This document shows positions 35,048 to 45,767 of a stretch of 64,000 nt of DNA, piece by piece (the stretch's first letter is position 1; each line of letters opens with the position of its first letter). The DNA is from an uncultured Parabacteroides sp. (GTDB lineage Bacteria; Bacteroidota; Bacteroidia; Bacteroidales; Tannerellaceae), in assembly GCA_949296075.1 (NCBI GenBank), contig CASFNG010000004.1:241126-305125 (forward strand), given 5' to 3'. Both the position numbers and the translations under genes were made by a program. Below the pieces are notes generated by a model, which was not told where the DNA came from, searched no databases, and saw only the letters and a program-made list of their open reading frames with translations.

Positions 35048-37510
35048 ATGAAATACGCGGATGTCATACTTCCCCTCCCGTTAGCGAACAGTTATACTTA
35101 CCGTATCCCGGAGGACTTGGAGAAATCGGTGATCCCCGGTTGCCGGGTGATTGTCCATTTCGGTAAGCGGCGTTATTATACGGCTATCGTCATGGAGGTG
35201 CACGATCGGGCTCCGGCCGCGGATCTTGAGACGAAAGAGATTTACGCCCTGCTTGACGATACGCCCGTGTTACGCCGTCCGCAATTGCGCTTTTGGCAAT
35301 GGATCGCCTCTTACTATATATGTAAGTTGGGCGATGTCTATAAGGCGGCTCTTCCTTCCGGCTTGAAGTTGGAAAGCGAGACGGAGGTGATCTGTCGGGA
35401 CGACTTCGTGGCTGATGCCCCTTTGCGTCCCAACGAGCAGGCGGTCCTTGATGCCTTTCAAGGTACGTCAAAGCAGACGGTGTCTGATTTAGAGCGGAAG
35501 ACGGGCTTGCGTAATGTGGTTCCGGTGATCGCTTCGTTGATGGCAAGAGGCGCCGTGGAGGTGAACGAGGTCATGCGGCGAGGATTTGTCCCCAAGACCC
35601 AAACCTTCGTCCGCCTTGCGGAGAGTTACCGGGATGAGGAGCGGTTGCGGATCGCGTTCGATGAGTTGAAACGAGCCAAGAAACAAGAGCTTCTGTTAGT
35701 CAGTTACCTGGATTTGAGTCATGCCTTGAATCCCGCTTTGGAGAAAGAGCTTTCCAAGAAAGAACTATTGGAGCGAAGCGGACAGACTGCCGCAGTCTTG
35801 GATGGCTTGTTAAAGCGTGGTGTATTGGAATGCTATGAGAAGGAAGTCGGGAGGTTGCGTGTGCCGGTTTGCCGTTTGCGGGAGCTGAACCCATTGACTC
35901 CCCCGCAAGAGAAAGCGTATCAAGCGATCCTAGCGGCTTTCCGGGAGAAAGATGTGTGTCTGTTGCATGGAGTTACCTCCAGTGGAAAGACAGAAATCTA
36001 TGCCCGCCTGATCGATGATGTATTGCGATTAGGGCGGCAAGTGCTATATTTGCTGCCGGAAATAGCCGTCACGACCCAGATTACGGAGCGAATGGCGAAG
36101 CTGTTTGGCGACCGGCTCTTGGTGTATCACTCCAAGTTCTCGGACAACGAGCGGGTCGAGGTATGGAACCGTCTGTTGAAAGACGATGGTCCGGTACTGG
36201 TGTTGGGAGTACGTTCTTCCTTGTTCCTGCCTTTTAAGGATTTGGGCTTGGTGATCGTAGATGAGGAGCATGAGAATACTTATAAGCAACAAGACCCCGC
36301 CCCACGTTATCATGCCCGTAATGCCGCTATTGTATTGGCGAATATGCACGGGGCGAAAACCCTGCTTGGCTCGGCGACTCCGTCTATCGACTCCTATTTC
36401 AACGCGATGACGGGGAAATATGGTCTGGCGGAGTTGACTACCCGTTATGGGGATCAACCATTGCCTGAGATCATTCCTGTGGATGTACGGGAACTCAGGC
36501 GTAAGAAGATCATGAAGGATACTATTTTCTCTCCGCTTTTGGTGGATAAAATGAGGGAAGCCTTGGCTCGGAAGGAGCAGGTGATCTTGTTCCAGAACCG
36601 GCGTGGATTCGCCCCTTTGATCGAATGCAAGGAATGTGGTTGGGTGCCGCATTGCGTGAACTGCGATGTCAGTCTCACTTATCATAAGGCGCATAACCAA
36701 TTGGTCTGTCATTATTGTGGCTATACCTACCGGCTTCCGCATGAATGCCCGGAATGTAAAGGGACGGAGTTCAAGATGCAAGGTTTCGGTACGGAGAAGG
36801 TGGAAGAGGAGATAGCGCACCTGTTCCCGGAAGCGCAGGTGGAGCGGCTGGATTTGGATACGGCCCGTACAAGAACGTCGTATGAGCGGATCTTGTCGAA
36901 CTTCGAGAAGGGGAAGACCGCTATCTTGATAGGAACCCAGATGCTGTCGAAAGGGCTCGACTTCGGGAATGTCAGCGTTGTGGGGATCCTGAGTGCGGAC
37001 AGTTTGATGAATTTCCCTGACTTTCGGGCTCACGAGCGAGCGTTCCAGTTGATGGTTCAGGTGAGTGGGCGTGCCGGACGGAGAGAGAAGAGAGGAACTG
37101 TGATCTTGCAAACTTCCCAACCTGACCATCCGTTGATCCGGATGGTGCGGCAGTTCGCCTATAAAGAGATGGTGAGCTGGCAATTAAGCGAGCGAAGCAT
37201 GTTCCGCTATCCGCCTTATTACCGCCTGATCGACGTGATATTGCGCGGCCGTAATGAAGGAGCCTTGAAAGAAATGGCTTCCTTATTCGCAGAGAAGCTG
37301 CGGTCTCGATTGGGCGAGCGGGTGTTAGGTCCGGTGACTCCCCCGGTTACCCGGGTACAAACTCTCCATATCAAGAAGATTGTCTTGAAGATAGAAATAT
37401 CGGCGGGTATCGCTCCTCTCCGGGAATTCTTGGAACAAACGTATGAGGAGATGCGAGAGTACGCTCCTTTTAAACAGTTACTTGTCCACTACGATGTGGA
37501 TCCGGTTTGA
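35048..37510 (+). CDS. priA: Primosomal protein N' (replication restart helicase PriA)
   Basis: PriA recognises stalled forks and restarts replication. The start MKYADVILPLPL matches the family; extra upstream sequence was dropped, giving 820 aa. The N-terminal DNA-binding domain is followed by the helicase core with Walker A GVTSSGKTEIYAR (about 308-320), the DEEH box IVDEEHENTYKQQ (about 402-414) and LLGSATPS. The zinc-binding insert has eight cysteines (CKECGW, CVNCD, CHYCGY, CPECKG, about 525-580). The C-terminal half ends with QVSGRAGRREKRG and the PPYYRL segment. The TACTTTTG box at 35009-35016 is the likely promoter. Confidence 0.95.
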   Translation: MKYADVILPLPLANSYTYRIPEDLEKSVIPGCRVIVHFGKRRYYTAIVMEVHDRAPAADLETKEIYALLDDTPVLRRPQLRFWQWIASYYICKLGDVYKAALPSGLKLESETEVICRDDFVADAPLRPNEQAVLDAFQGTSKQTVSDLERKTGLRNVVPVIASLMARGAVEVNEVMRRGFVPKTQTFVRLAESYRDEERLRIAFDELKRAKKQELLLVSYLDLSHALNPALEKELSKKELLERSGQTAAVLDGLLKRGVLECYEKEVGRLRVPVCRLRELNPLTPPQEKAYQAILAAFREKDVCLLHGVTSSGKTEIYARLIDDVLRLGRQVLYLLPEIAVTTQITERMAKLFGDRLLVYHSKFSDNERVEVWNRLLKDDGPVLVLGVRSSLFLPFKDLGLVIVDEEHENTYKQQDPAPRYHARNAAIVLANMHGAKTLLGSATPSIDSYFNAMTGKYGLAELTTRYGDQPLPEIIPVDVRELRRKKIMKDTIFSPLLVDKMREALARKEQVILFQNRRGFAPLIECKECGWVPHCVNCDVSLTYHKAHNQLVCHYCGYTYRLPHECPECKGTEFKMQGFGTEKVEEEIAHLFPEAQVERLDLDTARTRTSYERILSNFEKGKTAILIGTQMLSKGLDFGNVSVVGILSADSLMNFPDFRAHERAFQLMVQVSGRAGRREKRGTVILQTSQPDHPLIRMVRQFAYKEMVSWQLSERSMFRYPPYYRLIDVILRGRNEGALKEMASLFAEKLRSRLGERVLGPVTPPVTRVQTLHIKKIVLKIEISAGIAPLREFLEQTYEEMREYAPFKQLLVHYDVDPV

Positions 37511-37555
37511 GATAAGAGGGTCTTTTACGGAAAATATAGAAATGAATATCGAATT

Positions 37556-38041
37556 ATGAATCAGGAGAAAATGCGATTACTTTTTGTCTGCTTGGGGAAT
37601 ATCTGCCGTTCTCCCTCGGCGGAGGCTGTCATGAAAAAGAAGATCCGGGATGCCGGATTGGCTGATCGGATTGAGGTAGATTCGGCTGGCATCGCCAACT
37701 ATCACGAGGGAGAGCGGGCTGATCCCCGGATGCGAGCGCATGCCGCCCGTCGGGGATACTGCTTGGAATCGATCTCACGTCCGATGAGGCCTTGGGATTT
37801 CCGGGCGTTCGATTTGATTATCGGCATGGACGATCGTAACATCGACGACTTGAAGCGCATCGCTCCTGACGTGGATTCGGAGAAGAAAATCTGCCGGATG
37901 ATGGATTTCTCCCGGGACAAACTGTATGATTATGTCCCTGACCCGTATTATAGTGGAGCGGAAGGCTTCGAGCTGGTGCTCGACTTGCTGGAGGAGGCTT
38001 GCGATGGCCTGCTCGCCTATTGCCGAAAATCTTTAAAATAA
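37556..38041 (+). CDS. Low-molecular-weight protein-tyrosine phosphatase
   Basis: A 161-aa cytosolic phosphatase with the P-loop CLGNICRS (C-x5-R) near the N-terminus and the general-acid aspartate in VPDPYYSG near residue 130. These enzymes act on tyrosine kinases of capsule synthesis or on other phosphoproteins. The gene follows priA by 45 nt. A second ATG at 37571 (MRLLFVCLGN) has a good AGGAG sequence in front and may be the true start; the difference is five residues. Confidence 0.9.
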   Translation: MNQEKMRLLFVCLGNICRSPSAEAVMKKKIRDAGLADRIEVDSAGIANYHEGERADPRMRAHAARRGYCLESISRPMRPWDFRAFDLIIGMDDRNIDDLKRIAPDVDSEKKICRMMDFSRDKLYDYVPDPYYSGAEGFELVLDLLEEACDGLLAYCRKSLK

Positions 38042-38048
38042 CCGTACG

Positions 38049-38088
38049 TCAGAGGGGGCGAATCTCAAACGCCCCCTCTTATTTTTTC
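38049..38088. terminator. Bidirectional terminator between convergent genes
   Basis: AGAGGGGGCG (38051-38060), 9-nt loop, CGCCCCCTCT (38070-38079), then TATTTTTT. Confidence 0.85.
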
Positions 38089-40109
38089 AGGTCCGGATAG
38101 CTGATCCGGGTATGGAACATTGTCTTTAGTTTATCTACGAAAACTTTCTTTACACTCTCTATATCCCTGAAGGTCAAGGGCGCGTTATTGAGCAGCCCGT
38201 CAGCGATCTGGCTGTCTATGATCTTATTCACCAAATTGCTTATGCTCTCTTCCGTATGTTCTTTCAAGCTGCGCGAGGCCGCTTCGACGGAGTCCGCCAT
38301 CATCAGCACGGCCGTTTCCTTGGAGAATGGGTTCGGGCCGGGATAGGTGAACATCTCCTCGTCGACCGGCTGATCGGGATATTGGTTCCTGAACGAGTTG
38401 TAGAAATACTTCGCCTTCCCTCTTCCGTGATGTGTGCGGATGAAATTGATTACGGCGGTGGGAAGCATCGCCTTCTCCGCCATCTTGACTCCCTCGGTCA
38501 CGTGGCTGATGACGATCTGCGCGCTTTGGTCGAACGGCAATTGGTTGTGCGGGTTCACGCTTGTCTGGTTCTCGGTGAAGAATACGGGGTTGCTCATCTT
38601 CCCGATGTCGTGGTAGAGCGCTCCGGTACGGACTAACTGCGCGTTGGCGCCGATCTTGGTGGCGGCTTCCGAGGCGAGGATGGATACTTGCATGGAGTGC
38701 TGGAACGTCCCCGGGCAGGTCTCGCTCAGCTTTTTCAGGATCGGGTTATTGATATTGGATAGTTCCACCAACGTGATGCTGGATACGTAGCCGAATGTCT
38801 TTTCCAGTATATACACCAATATATAGGTGAACATCAGCAGGATGAAGTTGATGCCGAAGTAAAGCATCATCATCCAGTTGATCTTGTTGAAGCTGGCCTC
38901 CTGATAGAGCGTGATGCTGAGGTAGCCGACCACGTACGACAGGAAGATGAAGAAGGCGCACCGGATGAGCTGCGAGCGCTCGCTCAGGTCTTTCAGGCTG
39001 AACGTCACGACCATGCCCGCGATGATCTGCAACAAGAGGAACTCGTGCGGGAAGGGCACCATCAGCGAGCAGATCAACACGATGATAAGGTGGATGAACA
39101 GCGCCGTGCGCGAGTCGAAGAAGGTACGCACCACGATCGGCACGATCGCGAAAGGCAGTATATATACGTTGAACAGCGCGTAGGTGACACACAGCTCGGT
39201 CAGCACGCAGCAGAAAAACAGGCAGAGGATCAGGAACAGCACGTTCTTGCGGTTATGGAAGATCTTCGGCCGGAAAGACCATAGGTACATCCAGAGGCAG
39301 AACATCAGGCCGAACACCAGCACGAATTGCCCACCGAGGATGATACCCTGCGTCTGCGTGCCGCCGGTTTTCGCCTCGTGCACGATCTTGAGGGAGCGAA
39401 GCACGTTGTACGTATGGTTGTCGATGATCTCGCCCCTGTCCACGATCCGCTCGCCCGCCTGCACCATGCCATTGGCCAAGGACACGCTTTGCAGCATATC
39501 CTCCTTGATCTTCTCGGACACGTCGGCGGCGTAGGCCACGTTCTCGGTGAGGAAGTTGTTGATGTCGCACGATTGCAGCACCGACCTGTCCAGCTGGGGC
39601 GGGCAGTTGTTGATGATAAACTCGTAGGCGGTGCGTACGGTGAACAAGTCGCTTACGTAATACGGCTTGGCCACGGTGTTCTCCAACAAATTTATTTTCG
39701 TGTACCGACTTTTCCGTAAATCTTCGAGATCTTGTGTCAAAATGATGCCGTTGCCGTATAGCTTATCCAAGCTCTTCTCGATATAATGCAGGTAAGCGGG
39801 CGGCACCTGCGTGTTCATCTTGTTGTAATACGTGGCGTGCAACTCCTCGATCTTCTGGGTCTGGATGGCCGGATCCTTCCGGTAATAAGGCTCGAAACGC
39901 TTGAGGATACTGTCTTTCTCGGCGCTCACCTCCTCGTCGGTCTTGTAGATCGGGAAATCGCTTGGTGCCGTCAGCAGGCCGTATCTCCACGGTTTCCCCT
40001 CATGGAACTGATAGCGAAACTTCCCTTCCCGGGGAAAGAAATAGGCCACCAGCAGGGCTGTCACGATAAAGTAGAACAGGATGGGTATATTGTAATTTCT
40101 CGGTTTCAT
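38079..40109 (-). CDS. 7TM-HD membrane phosphodiesterase (PgpH/YqfF-like)
   Basis: A 676-aa inner-membrane protein of the 7TMR-HD family. It has one N-terminal membrane helix ([18 protein letters not shown]), a large extracytoplasmic domain to about residue 265, a cluster of about seven membrane helices (about 265-460) and a cytosolic HD domain with TFQHSMQV (about 485), ALYHDIGKM (about 515) and ISHVTEG, THHGRG later. PgpH in Listeria degrades c-di-AMP, and this is the likely role, but no c-di-AMP cyclase is in the window. A near-consensus minus-strand TATATTTC lies just upstream of the start, divergent from gltX. Confidence 0.88.
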   Translation of the reverse strand: MKPRNYNIPILFYFIVTALLVAYFFPREGKFRYQFHEGKPWRYGLLTAPSDFPIYKTDEEVSAEKDSILKRFEPYYRKDPAIQTQKIEELHATYYNKMNTQVPPAYLHYIEKSLDKLYGNGIILTQDLEDLRKSRYTKINLLENTVAKPYYVSDLFTVRTAYEFIINNCPPQLDRSVLQSCDINNFLTENVAYAADVSEKIKEDMLQSVSLANGMVQAGERIVDRGEIIDNHTYNVLRSLKIVHEAKTGGTQTQGIILGGQFVLVFGLMFCLWMYLWSFRPKIFHNRKNVLFLILCLFFCCVLTELCVTYALFNVYILPFAIVPIVVRTFFDSRTALFIHLIIVLICSLMVPFPHEFLLLQIIAGMVVTFSLKDLSERSQLIRCAFFIFLSYVVGYLSITLYQEASFNKINWMMMLYFGINFILLMFTYILVYILEKTFGYVSSITLVELSNINNPILKKLSETCPGTFQHSMQVSILASEAATKIGANAQLVRTGALYHDIGKMSNPVFFTENQTSVNPHNQLPFDQSAQIVISHVTEGVKMAEKAMLPTAVINFIRTHHGRGKAKYFYNSFRNQYPDQPVDEEMFTYPGPNPFSKETAVLMMADSVEAASRSLKEHTEESISNLVNKIIDSQIADGLLNNAPLTFRDIESVKKVFVDKLKTMFHTRISYPDLKK

Positions 40110-40207
40110 ATCGGTCTCTTTTGAAGTCCGAAATATACGGAAAAAAGTTCATCAACCGGAAAAAAAGGCGTACTTTTGCCTCCATTATTAGATATTATAT
40201 AAGTATT

Positions 40208-41725
40208 ATGGCTCAAGGAAAAGTAAGAGTACGATTCGCTCCCAGCCCTACGGGAGCGTTGCATATTGGAGGTGTCCGTACGGCTTTATATAACTATTTG
40301 TTCGCGAGGCAACATGGCGGGGAGATGATTCTCCGTATCGAGGATACGGATTCCCAGCGTTTCGTCCCGGGAGCGGAGGCGTATATCATCGAGGCGTTGA
40401 CTTGGTTGGGGATCAAGTTCGATGAGGGCGTCGGCTTCGGGGGGGAGCATGGCCCTTACCGCCAGAGTGAGCGTCGCGAGATCTACAAGAAATACGTGGA
40501 TCAGTTGCTGGCGGACGGCCACGCCTATATCGCCTTTGATACCCCGGCCGAGTTAGAGGAGAAGCGGAAGGAGATCGCCAATTTCCAGTACGACGCCTCT
40601 ACCCGCGGGCAAATGCGTAACTCGTTGACCCTCTCCCCGGAGGAGGTCAAGCGACTGATCGAGGAGGGGCACCAATACGTCGTGCGCGCCAAGATCGAGC
40701 CTAACGAGGATATTCACGTACACGACCTGATCCGCGGCGAGGTGGTCATCAACTCCTCCGTCTTGGATGACAAGGTGCTGTATAAATCAGCGGATCAGTT
40801 GCCTACCTACCACTTGGCCAATATCGTGGACGACCACCTGATGGAGGTCACTCACGTGATCCGCGGCGAGGAATGGTTGCCGAGCGCTCCGCTACACGTG
40901 CTCCTGTATCGCTTCTTCGGCTGGGAAGACACCATGCCGAGCTTCGCGCATCTCTCCCTGCTGCTGAAGCCGGAGGGCAACGGGAAGCTGAGCAAGCGCG
41001 ACGGGGATCGGTTAGGTTTCCCCGTGTTCCCCTTGGAATGGCACGACCCGAAGACGGGCGATGTCTCCTCAGGCTATCGCGAGAGCGGCTATTTCCCCGA
41101 GGCGGTCGTTAATTTCTTAGCCCTGCTCGGCTGGAACCCGGGCAACGACCAGGAGGTGATGAGCATGGACGACCTGATCCGCCTCTTCGATCTCAGCCAT
41201 TGCAGCAAGAGCGGTGCCCGTTTCGACTATGAGAAGGGAAAATGGTTCAACCACCATTATCTGCAAGAGAAGAGCGATTCGGAGATCGCGGACCTCTTTT
41301 TACCGATCGTGGAGAGCCACGGCATCCAGACTACCCACGCCTATGTGGAGAAGGTGGTCGGCCTGATGAAGAGCCGTGTGAACTTCGTGAATGAGTTATG
41401 GGATCTTTGCTCCTTCTTCTTCGTCGCCCCTACGGAATATGATGAGAAGACCCGCAAGAAACGTTGGAAAGAGGATTCCGCCGCACAGCTGACGGAATTT
41501 ATCGAGAGGCTGCGTATCCGCGAGCCGTTCGACGTGGAAGGGACGGAGAATGAGTGCAAGGCGTGGATCGAGAGCAAGGGTTACCACTTGGGCAACATCA
41601 TGAATGCCGCCCGTCTCGCCTTGGTCGGCGAGGGGAAAGGCCCCGGAATCTTCGATATTACGGAAGCGTTGGGCAAGGAGGAGTCGATCCGCCGTATCCA
41701 ACGTGCCATCGATATTTTGAAATAG
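40208..41725 (+). CDS. gltX: Glutamyl-tRNA synthetase
   Basis: Charges tRNA-Glu with glutamate. The start [16 protein letters not shown] fits the family; upstream in-frame sequence was excluded, giving 505 aa. The HIGH-type motif is [10 protein letters not shown] (about 11-20) and the KMSKS-type motif is [10 protein letters not shown] (about 260-270). Between them is the usual acceptor-binding domain. A TACTTTTG box lies at 40171-40178. Three tRNA-Glu genes for this enzyme are in the same window. Confidence 0.95.
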   Translation: MAQGKVRVRFAPSPTGALHIGGVRTALYNYLFARQHGGEMILRIEDTDSQRFVPGAEAYIIEALTWLGIKFDEGVGFGGEHGPYRQSERREIYKKYVDQLLADGHAYIAFDTPAELEEKRKEIANFQYDASTRGQMRNSLTLSPEEVKRLIEEGHQYVVRAKIEPNEDIHVHDLIRGEVVINSSVLDDKVLYKSADQLPTYHLANIVDDHLMEVTHVIRGEEWLPSAPLHVLLYRFFGWEDTMPSFAHLSLLLKPEGNGKLSKRDGDRLGFPVFPLEWHDPKTGDVSSGYRESGYFPEAVVNFLALLGWNPGNDQEVMSMDDLIRLFDLSHCSKSGARFDYEKGKWFNHHYLQEKSDSEIADLFLPIVESHGIQTTHAYVEKVVGLMKSRVNFVNELWDLCSFFFVAPTEYDEKTRKKRWKEDSAAQLTEFIERLRIREPFDVEGTENECKAWIESKGYHLGNIMNAARLALVGEGKGPGIFDITEALGKEESIRRIQRAIDILK

Positions 41726-41732
41726 AGGAATA

Positions 41733-41800
41733 CAGCCGGCAGTTATCGGGTGAGGAGCGTGGGGAACCAGGTGAGTCGCCGGTAGCTGCCGGCTTTTGTT
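41733..41800 (+). terminator. Hairpin terminator between gltX and waaA
   Basis: GCCGGCAG (41735-41742) pairs perfectly with CTGCCGGC (41786-41793), followed by TTTTGTTTT; the 43-nt loop contains further paired bases. Confidence 0.6.
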
Positions 41801-41820
41801 TTATTTGTCATTCAAGCGTT

Positions 41821-43053
41821 ATGTACAGTTTAGCCATACATCTCTATGCCTTTGTCGTGGCGTTGATCTCGCCTTTCTATCGGAAAGCGAGACTGATGCG
41901 GCTCGGGCAGAGGCAGACGAACGCCATCCTTCGGGAGAAGGTCGACCGCGACAGTAAATATATCTGGTTCCATGCCTCCTCTTTGGGGGAATTCGAGCAG
42001 GGACGCCCGATGATCGAGAAGATAAAGTCGCGCTATCCGGCTTACAAGATCCTGCTTACTTTCTTCTCTCCCTCGGGATATGAGGTGCGGAAGAACTACA
42101 AGGGGGCGGATATTGTCTGCTACCTTCCTTTTGATACACCCGCCCGGGTGAATGATTTTCTGGATCTCGCCCGGCCATCGGTCGCCATCTTTATCAAATA
42201 TGAGTTTTGGGGAAATTACCTTCGCGAGCTGGATCGCCGGGGGATCCCGGTCTATATCATCTCCGCCATCTTCCGTCCGGAGCAACTGTTTTTCCAATGG
42301 TTCGGTAAGCCCTACCGGAATATGCTCCGCCACTTCGACCACCTGTTCGTGCAAGACGAGCGTTCCAAGCGATTGTTGGGTGAGTATGGCATCACGAATG
42401 TGACCGTGACGGGCGATACCCGCTTCGACCGGGTATGGGATGTATGCGGACAAGCCCGGGAGATTCCCCTCGTCGAGCGCTTTCTGGCAGGGGCGGATGG
42501 CAAGAGACCCTTCGTGATGGTGGCAGGGAGCTCGTGGCCTCCTGACGAGGCGATCTTCATCCCGTATTTCCACGAGCATCCGGAAATGAAGCTGATTATC
42601 GCGCCACACGAGATACATGCGGAGCACCTTCGCTCCATCGAGGCGCTGCTGAAGCGTCCCTCAATCCGGCTTTCCGAGGCGAACGAGACGAATATTGCCG
42701 ATAAGGATTGCCTGATTATCGACAGTTTCGGGCTGCTTTCCTCCATTTACCGGTACGGGCAGGTAGCTTACATCGGAGGCGGTTTCGGAGTAGGCATCCA
42801 CAATACTTTAGAGGCTGCCGTGTATGGGATACCGGTCCTGTTCGGGCCGAACTATCGTAAGTTCAAGGAGGCGAAAGACCTGATCGAGGTCGGGGGCGGG
42901 TTCCCGGTAGCCGACGCGAACGCGTTTGGTAGAAAGATGGACGAGCTGCTGACCGACCCGAAAGCGCTTGAGGCAGCGGGCAACGCCGCCGGAGCCTTCG
43001 TGCGGGATAACGTCGGGGCGACAGAGCAAATCTTGCGTCAGATCAAGTTGTAA
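41821..43053 (+). CDS. waaA: 3-deoxy-D-manno-octulosonic acid (Kdo) transferase
   Basis: Adds Kdo from CMP-Kdo to lipid IVA in lipopolysaccharide core synthesis at the cytosolic face of the inner membrane. ATG 41821 opens the conserved frame (MYSLAIHLYAFVVALISPFY, the membrane anchor). WFHASSLGEFEQGRP (about 42-56) contains the catalytic glutamate, and VTGDTRFDR, VAGSSWPPDE and the nucleotide-binding AYIGGGFGVGIHNTLEAAVYGIP (about 315-337) are typical of this glycosyltransferase family (GT30). 410 aa. In-frame sequence before 41821 is an artefact of an open frame. Confidence 0.93.
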   Translation: MYSLAIHLYAFVVALISPFYRKARLMRLGQRQTNAILREKVDRDSKYIWFHASSLGEFEQGRPMIEKIKSRYPAYKILLTFFSPSGYEVRKNYKGADIVCYLPFDTPARVNDFLDLARPSVAIFIKYEFWGNYLRELDRRGIPVYIISAIFRPEQLFFQWFGKPYRNMLRHFDHLFVQDERSKRLLGEYGITNVTVTGDTRFDRVWDVCGQAREIPLVERFLAGADGKRPFVMVAGSSWPPDEAIFIPYFHEHPEMKLIIAPHEIHAEHLRSIEALLKRPSIRLSEANETNIADKDCLIIDSFGLLSSIYRYGQVAYIGGGFGVGIHNTLEAAVYGIPVLFGPNYRKFKEAKDLIEVGGGFPVADANAFGRKMDELLTDPKALEAAGNAAGAFVRDNVGATEQILRQIKL

Positions 43054-43092
43054 GACCTTGAAGAAGGATCCATAAGATCCAGACGGTCATAG

Positions 43093-43132
43093 AAAAAGCC
43101 GATACCTCATCAGGAGCGTATCGGCTTTTCCG
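43093..43132. terminator. Bidirectional terminator between convergent genes
   Basis: A5-GCCGATAC, 12-nt loop, GTATCGGC-TTTT. Confidence 0.82.
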
Positions 43133-43135
43133 TTT

Positions 43136-44539
43136 TTAATCCTCATCCGCGAACATCGGATCCCAGGCGGGCAACCGGGTAGGCGTCTGCCTCAAGATCT
43201 CCTTCACCTTGTCGGTCACGTACTTCTTGTTGACCACCAAGCGGAACATATATTCGTCGAACCATTCGTCCGTCATGATCAGGTGCCCGTTGTTGGCGCC
43301 CGGTCCCCAACTGTTCTCCACCATCCATTTCTTCGGCTTGCCGTTCGCGTCGAGATCCACGGCCATTAAGGTCATGGCGTGCGAGGAGCCGCTTGAGAAA
43401 GTCTGGATACGCTGCTTCTTGTCCATGCCGAAGGTCGTGCCCAGCAAGGAACCGTAATCATAATAATCCACGTCGAGCACGCCCCGCTGACGGTCGAAGA
43501 ACTTGCCCACGTCGCACGAGAAATACATCATGCAGCTATCCTTTATCGAGGCGATGGCCATCTGCTTGATCTCCTCGATCGGGAGGTTCACGTACGTCCA
43601 GTTCTTCCCGTCGTAGGCATGGCGGTCGAAGTCGATCTCATACAGCTTGTAGAACTCCCGGCTCGGATCGTTCATCAGCATGACGTAATTATTGTTCAGG
43701 TCGTCCCCGATATACGCTTGGAAGAACGATTGCGGCGTATATTCCTTGGTCTCTACGGGATTCCCCTGCGCGTCCTTGCGGGTCCACGTAAAACTTGCGG
43801 GAGGTTCTCCCAAATTCAGCGCGAGGATTCGATAAACCGTGCCCAACATTTCTGTCTTCCGTCGCTCCAATTGGGCGGTCGATGCCCCATCCTTCGCCGC
43901 CATGTCGCGGAGCTCCAGCCCGAATTCCTTCAGTTTCAGACCGATCAGGTTAGACATCCGCCCGGTGTTGCTGCTGCTGTTCGTCTCCACCATGACCTCC
44001 GCCGGGACAACCCCGTACTTCGTCAGGATGTCCGAGATACCGGTAAATTGCCCACCGTCGCCGATCGGGTTCTTAAACAGCCATTCCACCATCTTGTCGT
44101 CCATCGGCTTCTCGCGGGTATCGATCACCCCTTGCAGGAAAAGGTTCGCCTTCTCCAACTGATCCCAGAAGAAGGGATACACCTGCGAGAACTGGAAATC
44201 GCCCATGCCATACTTGGCGATCGCCTGCGCCCTGAATACGTTCAGCCCCGTGAAGAGCCAGCAACGTCCCGACGACTGCTGATCCGTGATCCCCTTGCTC
44301 TCCACCTTGTGCGAGAAGTAGGTGTCCAGATTGTTCTTGCTCTCCGCGTTGACCGCCAGTTTATTGATGTCGTTGTTGCAGATCGCGTTGCGGATCGCCT
44401 TATCCGCGGGCGTCCCTTGGTAAGCCTGCTTGATCTGCTTCAGCATCTCCGGCGAGATGCCTCCGTTGCCTTGCTGTCCGTAAGCCGATAGCGTGATCCC
44501 CAAGGCCAAGGCCGCCATCCATACGTTTGTGTGTCTCAT
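43136..44539 (-). CDS. Exported C1-family aminopeptidase (bleomycin hydrolase/PepC-like)
   Basis: A papain-fold aminopeptidase of 467 aa. It has a Sec signal peptide (MRHTNVWMAALALGITLSAYGQ), unlike the cytosolic PepC of lactic acid bacteria. The catalytic cysteine is in QQSSGRCWLF (about 93), the histidine in SSGSSHAMTLMAV (about 390) and the asparagine in VENSWGPGANNG (about 412). These enzymes remove N-terminal residues from peptides. It is the last gene of a four-gene minus-strand operon with a 7-nt gap to the serine hydrolase. Confidence 0.9.
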   Translation of the reverse strand: MRHTNVWMAALALGITLSAYGQQGNGGISPEMLKQIKQAYQGTPADKAIRNAICNNDINKLAVNAESKNNLDTYFSHKVESKGITDQQSSGRCWLFTGLNVFRAQAIAKYGMGDFQFSQVYPFFWDQLEKANLFLQGVIDTREKPMDDKMVEWLFKNPIGDGGQFTGISDILTKYGVVPAEVMVETNSSSNTGRMSNLIGLKLKEFGLELRDMAAKDGASTAQLERRKTEMLGTVYRILALNLGEPPASFTWTRKDAQGNPVETKEYTPQSFFQAYIGDDLNNNYVMLMNDPSREFYKLYEIDFDRHAYDGKNWTYVNLPIEEIKQMAIASIKDSCMMYFSCDVGKFFDRQRGVLDVDYYDYGSLLGTTFGMDKKQRIQTFSSGSSHAMTLMAVDLDANGKPKKWMVENSWGPGANNGHLIMTDEWFDEYMFRLVVNKKYVTDKVKEILRQTPTRLPAWDPMFADED

Positions 44540-44546
44540 GTCCTAT

Positions 44547-45752
44547 TTATTCATTTTCTATAAGATTGATTCTTTGTTCATCCGGCTCATTATCCGGAAG
44601 CAGCGCCATCGCCGCGCCCAACCACAGGTCGATGTCCGCCGGATAGTGCTGCCCCTCGGTATAGCGGGCGTCCCGTTTGTGGCCGAGCCGTACCACGACC
44701 GCGTTCTTGGCGGGGATCGCGAACACATATTGCCCGAGGATCCCCCGCATATAGTCCACCTCCATTCCCTTGTAGGTCAGCTGCCAGAACTGGAAGCCAT
44801 ACGCCCGGTTCCGGTCGCCCCGCTCATCGACCAAGCAGGTGTCCGGCGTGGTCGCCTCCGCGATATAGGCAGGCGATACGATCGTCCGCCCGTCCCATGT
44901 CCCGCCATTCAGGAGAAGCTGTCCGAGCCGGGCAAAGTCGCGGGCATTCGTGTTGAAGCAACAATACGCCTTCTCCGTCCCGTCTGCCCGATCTAAGCTC
45001 CAGAGCGCGTTCTCCTCCGCATGGATCGGTGTCCAGATCCGGCGGGATACGTAGTCGCTGAGCCGTTCGCCGGTAGCCTTCTCCACGATCAGGGCGATCA
45101 GCTGCGTCACCCCGCTCTGATAGACGAAACGAACGCCGGGTGTCTCCACCTCTTTCATCCCCAAGGCGATCCCTTTCAGGTCATCGCCGTAGTACAATTC
45201 CGTAGTGGCCGAGAAAGGAGAGCTGTACGCCTCGTCGAAATCCATTCCCGCACTCATGGTCAGCAGGTGGCGGATCGTCAGCGGTTTGCCCCCATATCCC
45301 TTGAACGTCGGGAAGAAGTCGCTAACCTTCTGGTCAACCCCTTGGATAAACCCGTCATCTATGGCGCATCCCACCGCCAAGGCGACGATGCTTTTGGCCA
45401 TCGAGAACGAATTGCTGAGTGATTCCGGGCCGTAATCTTCCCAATATTGCTCAAACAGCAGCTTGCCGTCGCGGACGACGAGAAAAGCCACCGTGCCCAG
45501 CTCCTCGAACCGGGGCAGGTATTCTTCCGGGATGCTCCCTTGGTTATACCCTTCCGCCAGCTCCCACGGCCGCGGATCCCCCGCCTTTACCAAGCGGTTC
45601 TCGAAGATCGGGTACTGATCGATCTCCGGGTAGAGGTGGATCAGCGCCTCGCGGACATACCGGTTCGAGGGGAGCGAGAGAAAGACACCCGCCCCGACTA
45701 TCCCAAGCAGCGCGATCCCTCCTAAGATCCGTGTCACGATACGGCGGCTCAT
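44547..45752 (-). CDS. Beta-lactamase-fold serine hydrolase
   Basis: A 401-aa serine hydrolase of the class C beta-lactamase/esterase family (PF00144 type). One N-terminal hydrophobic segment (ILGGIALLGIVGAGVFLSL) anchors it to the membrane or acts as a signal. The SxxK motif is SMAKS (about 142-146), the second motif is YQSG (about 213), where beta-lactamases have Y-x-N, and a late HKR-type element follows near 365. Esterase or peptidase activity is more likely than antibiotic resistance. It lies in a minus-strand operon between a gamma-carbonic anhydrase gene and an aminopeptidase gene. Confidence 0.82.
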   Translation of the reverse strand: MSRRIVTRILGGIALLGIVGAGVFLSLPSNRYVREALIHLYPEIDQYPIFENRLVKAGDPRPWELAEGYNQGSIPEEYLPRFEELGTVAFLVVRDGKLLFEQYWEDYGPESLSNSFSMAKSIVALAVGCAIDDGFIQGVDQKVSDFFPTFKGYGGKPLTIRHLLTMSAGMDFDEAYSSPFSATTELYYGDDLKGIALGMKEVETPGVRFVYQSGVTQLIALIVEKATGERLSDYVSRRIWTPIHAEENALWSLDRADGTEKAYCCFNTNARDFARLGQLLLNGGTWDGRTIVSPAYIAEATTPDTCLVDERGDRNRAYGFQFWQLTYKGMEVDYMRGILGQYVFAIPAKNAVVVRLGHKRDARYTEGQHYPADIDLWLGAAMALLPDNEPDEQRINLIENE

Positions 45753-45767
45753 GGCAGATGCTTGAGG

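Noticed and set aside
41554-41820. In-frame extension of waaA upstream of 41821
   Set aside because: It overlaps gltX and crosses a terminator hairpin; family similarity begins at 41821.
44547-45752. Antibiotic-resistance beta-lactamase
   Set aside because: The SxxK motif is present but the second motif is YQSG, not YxN, and the context is a peptidase operon; a general serine hydrolase is the safer call.
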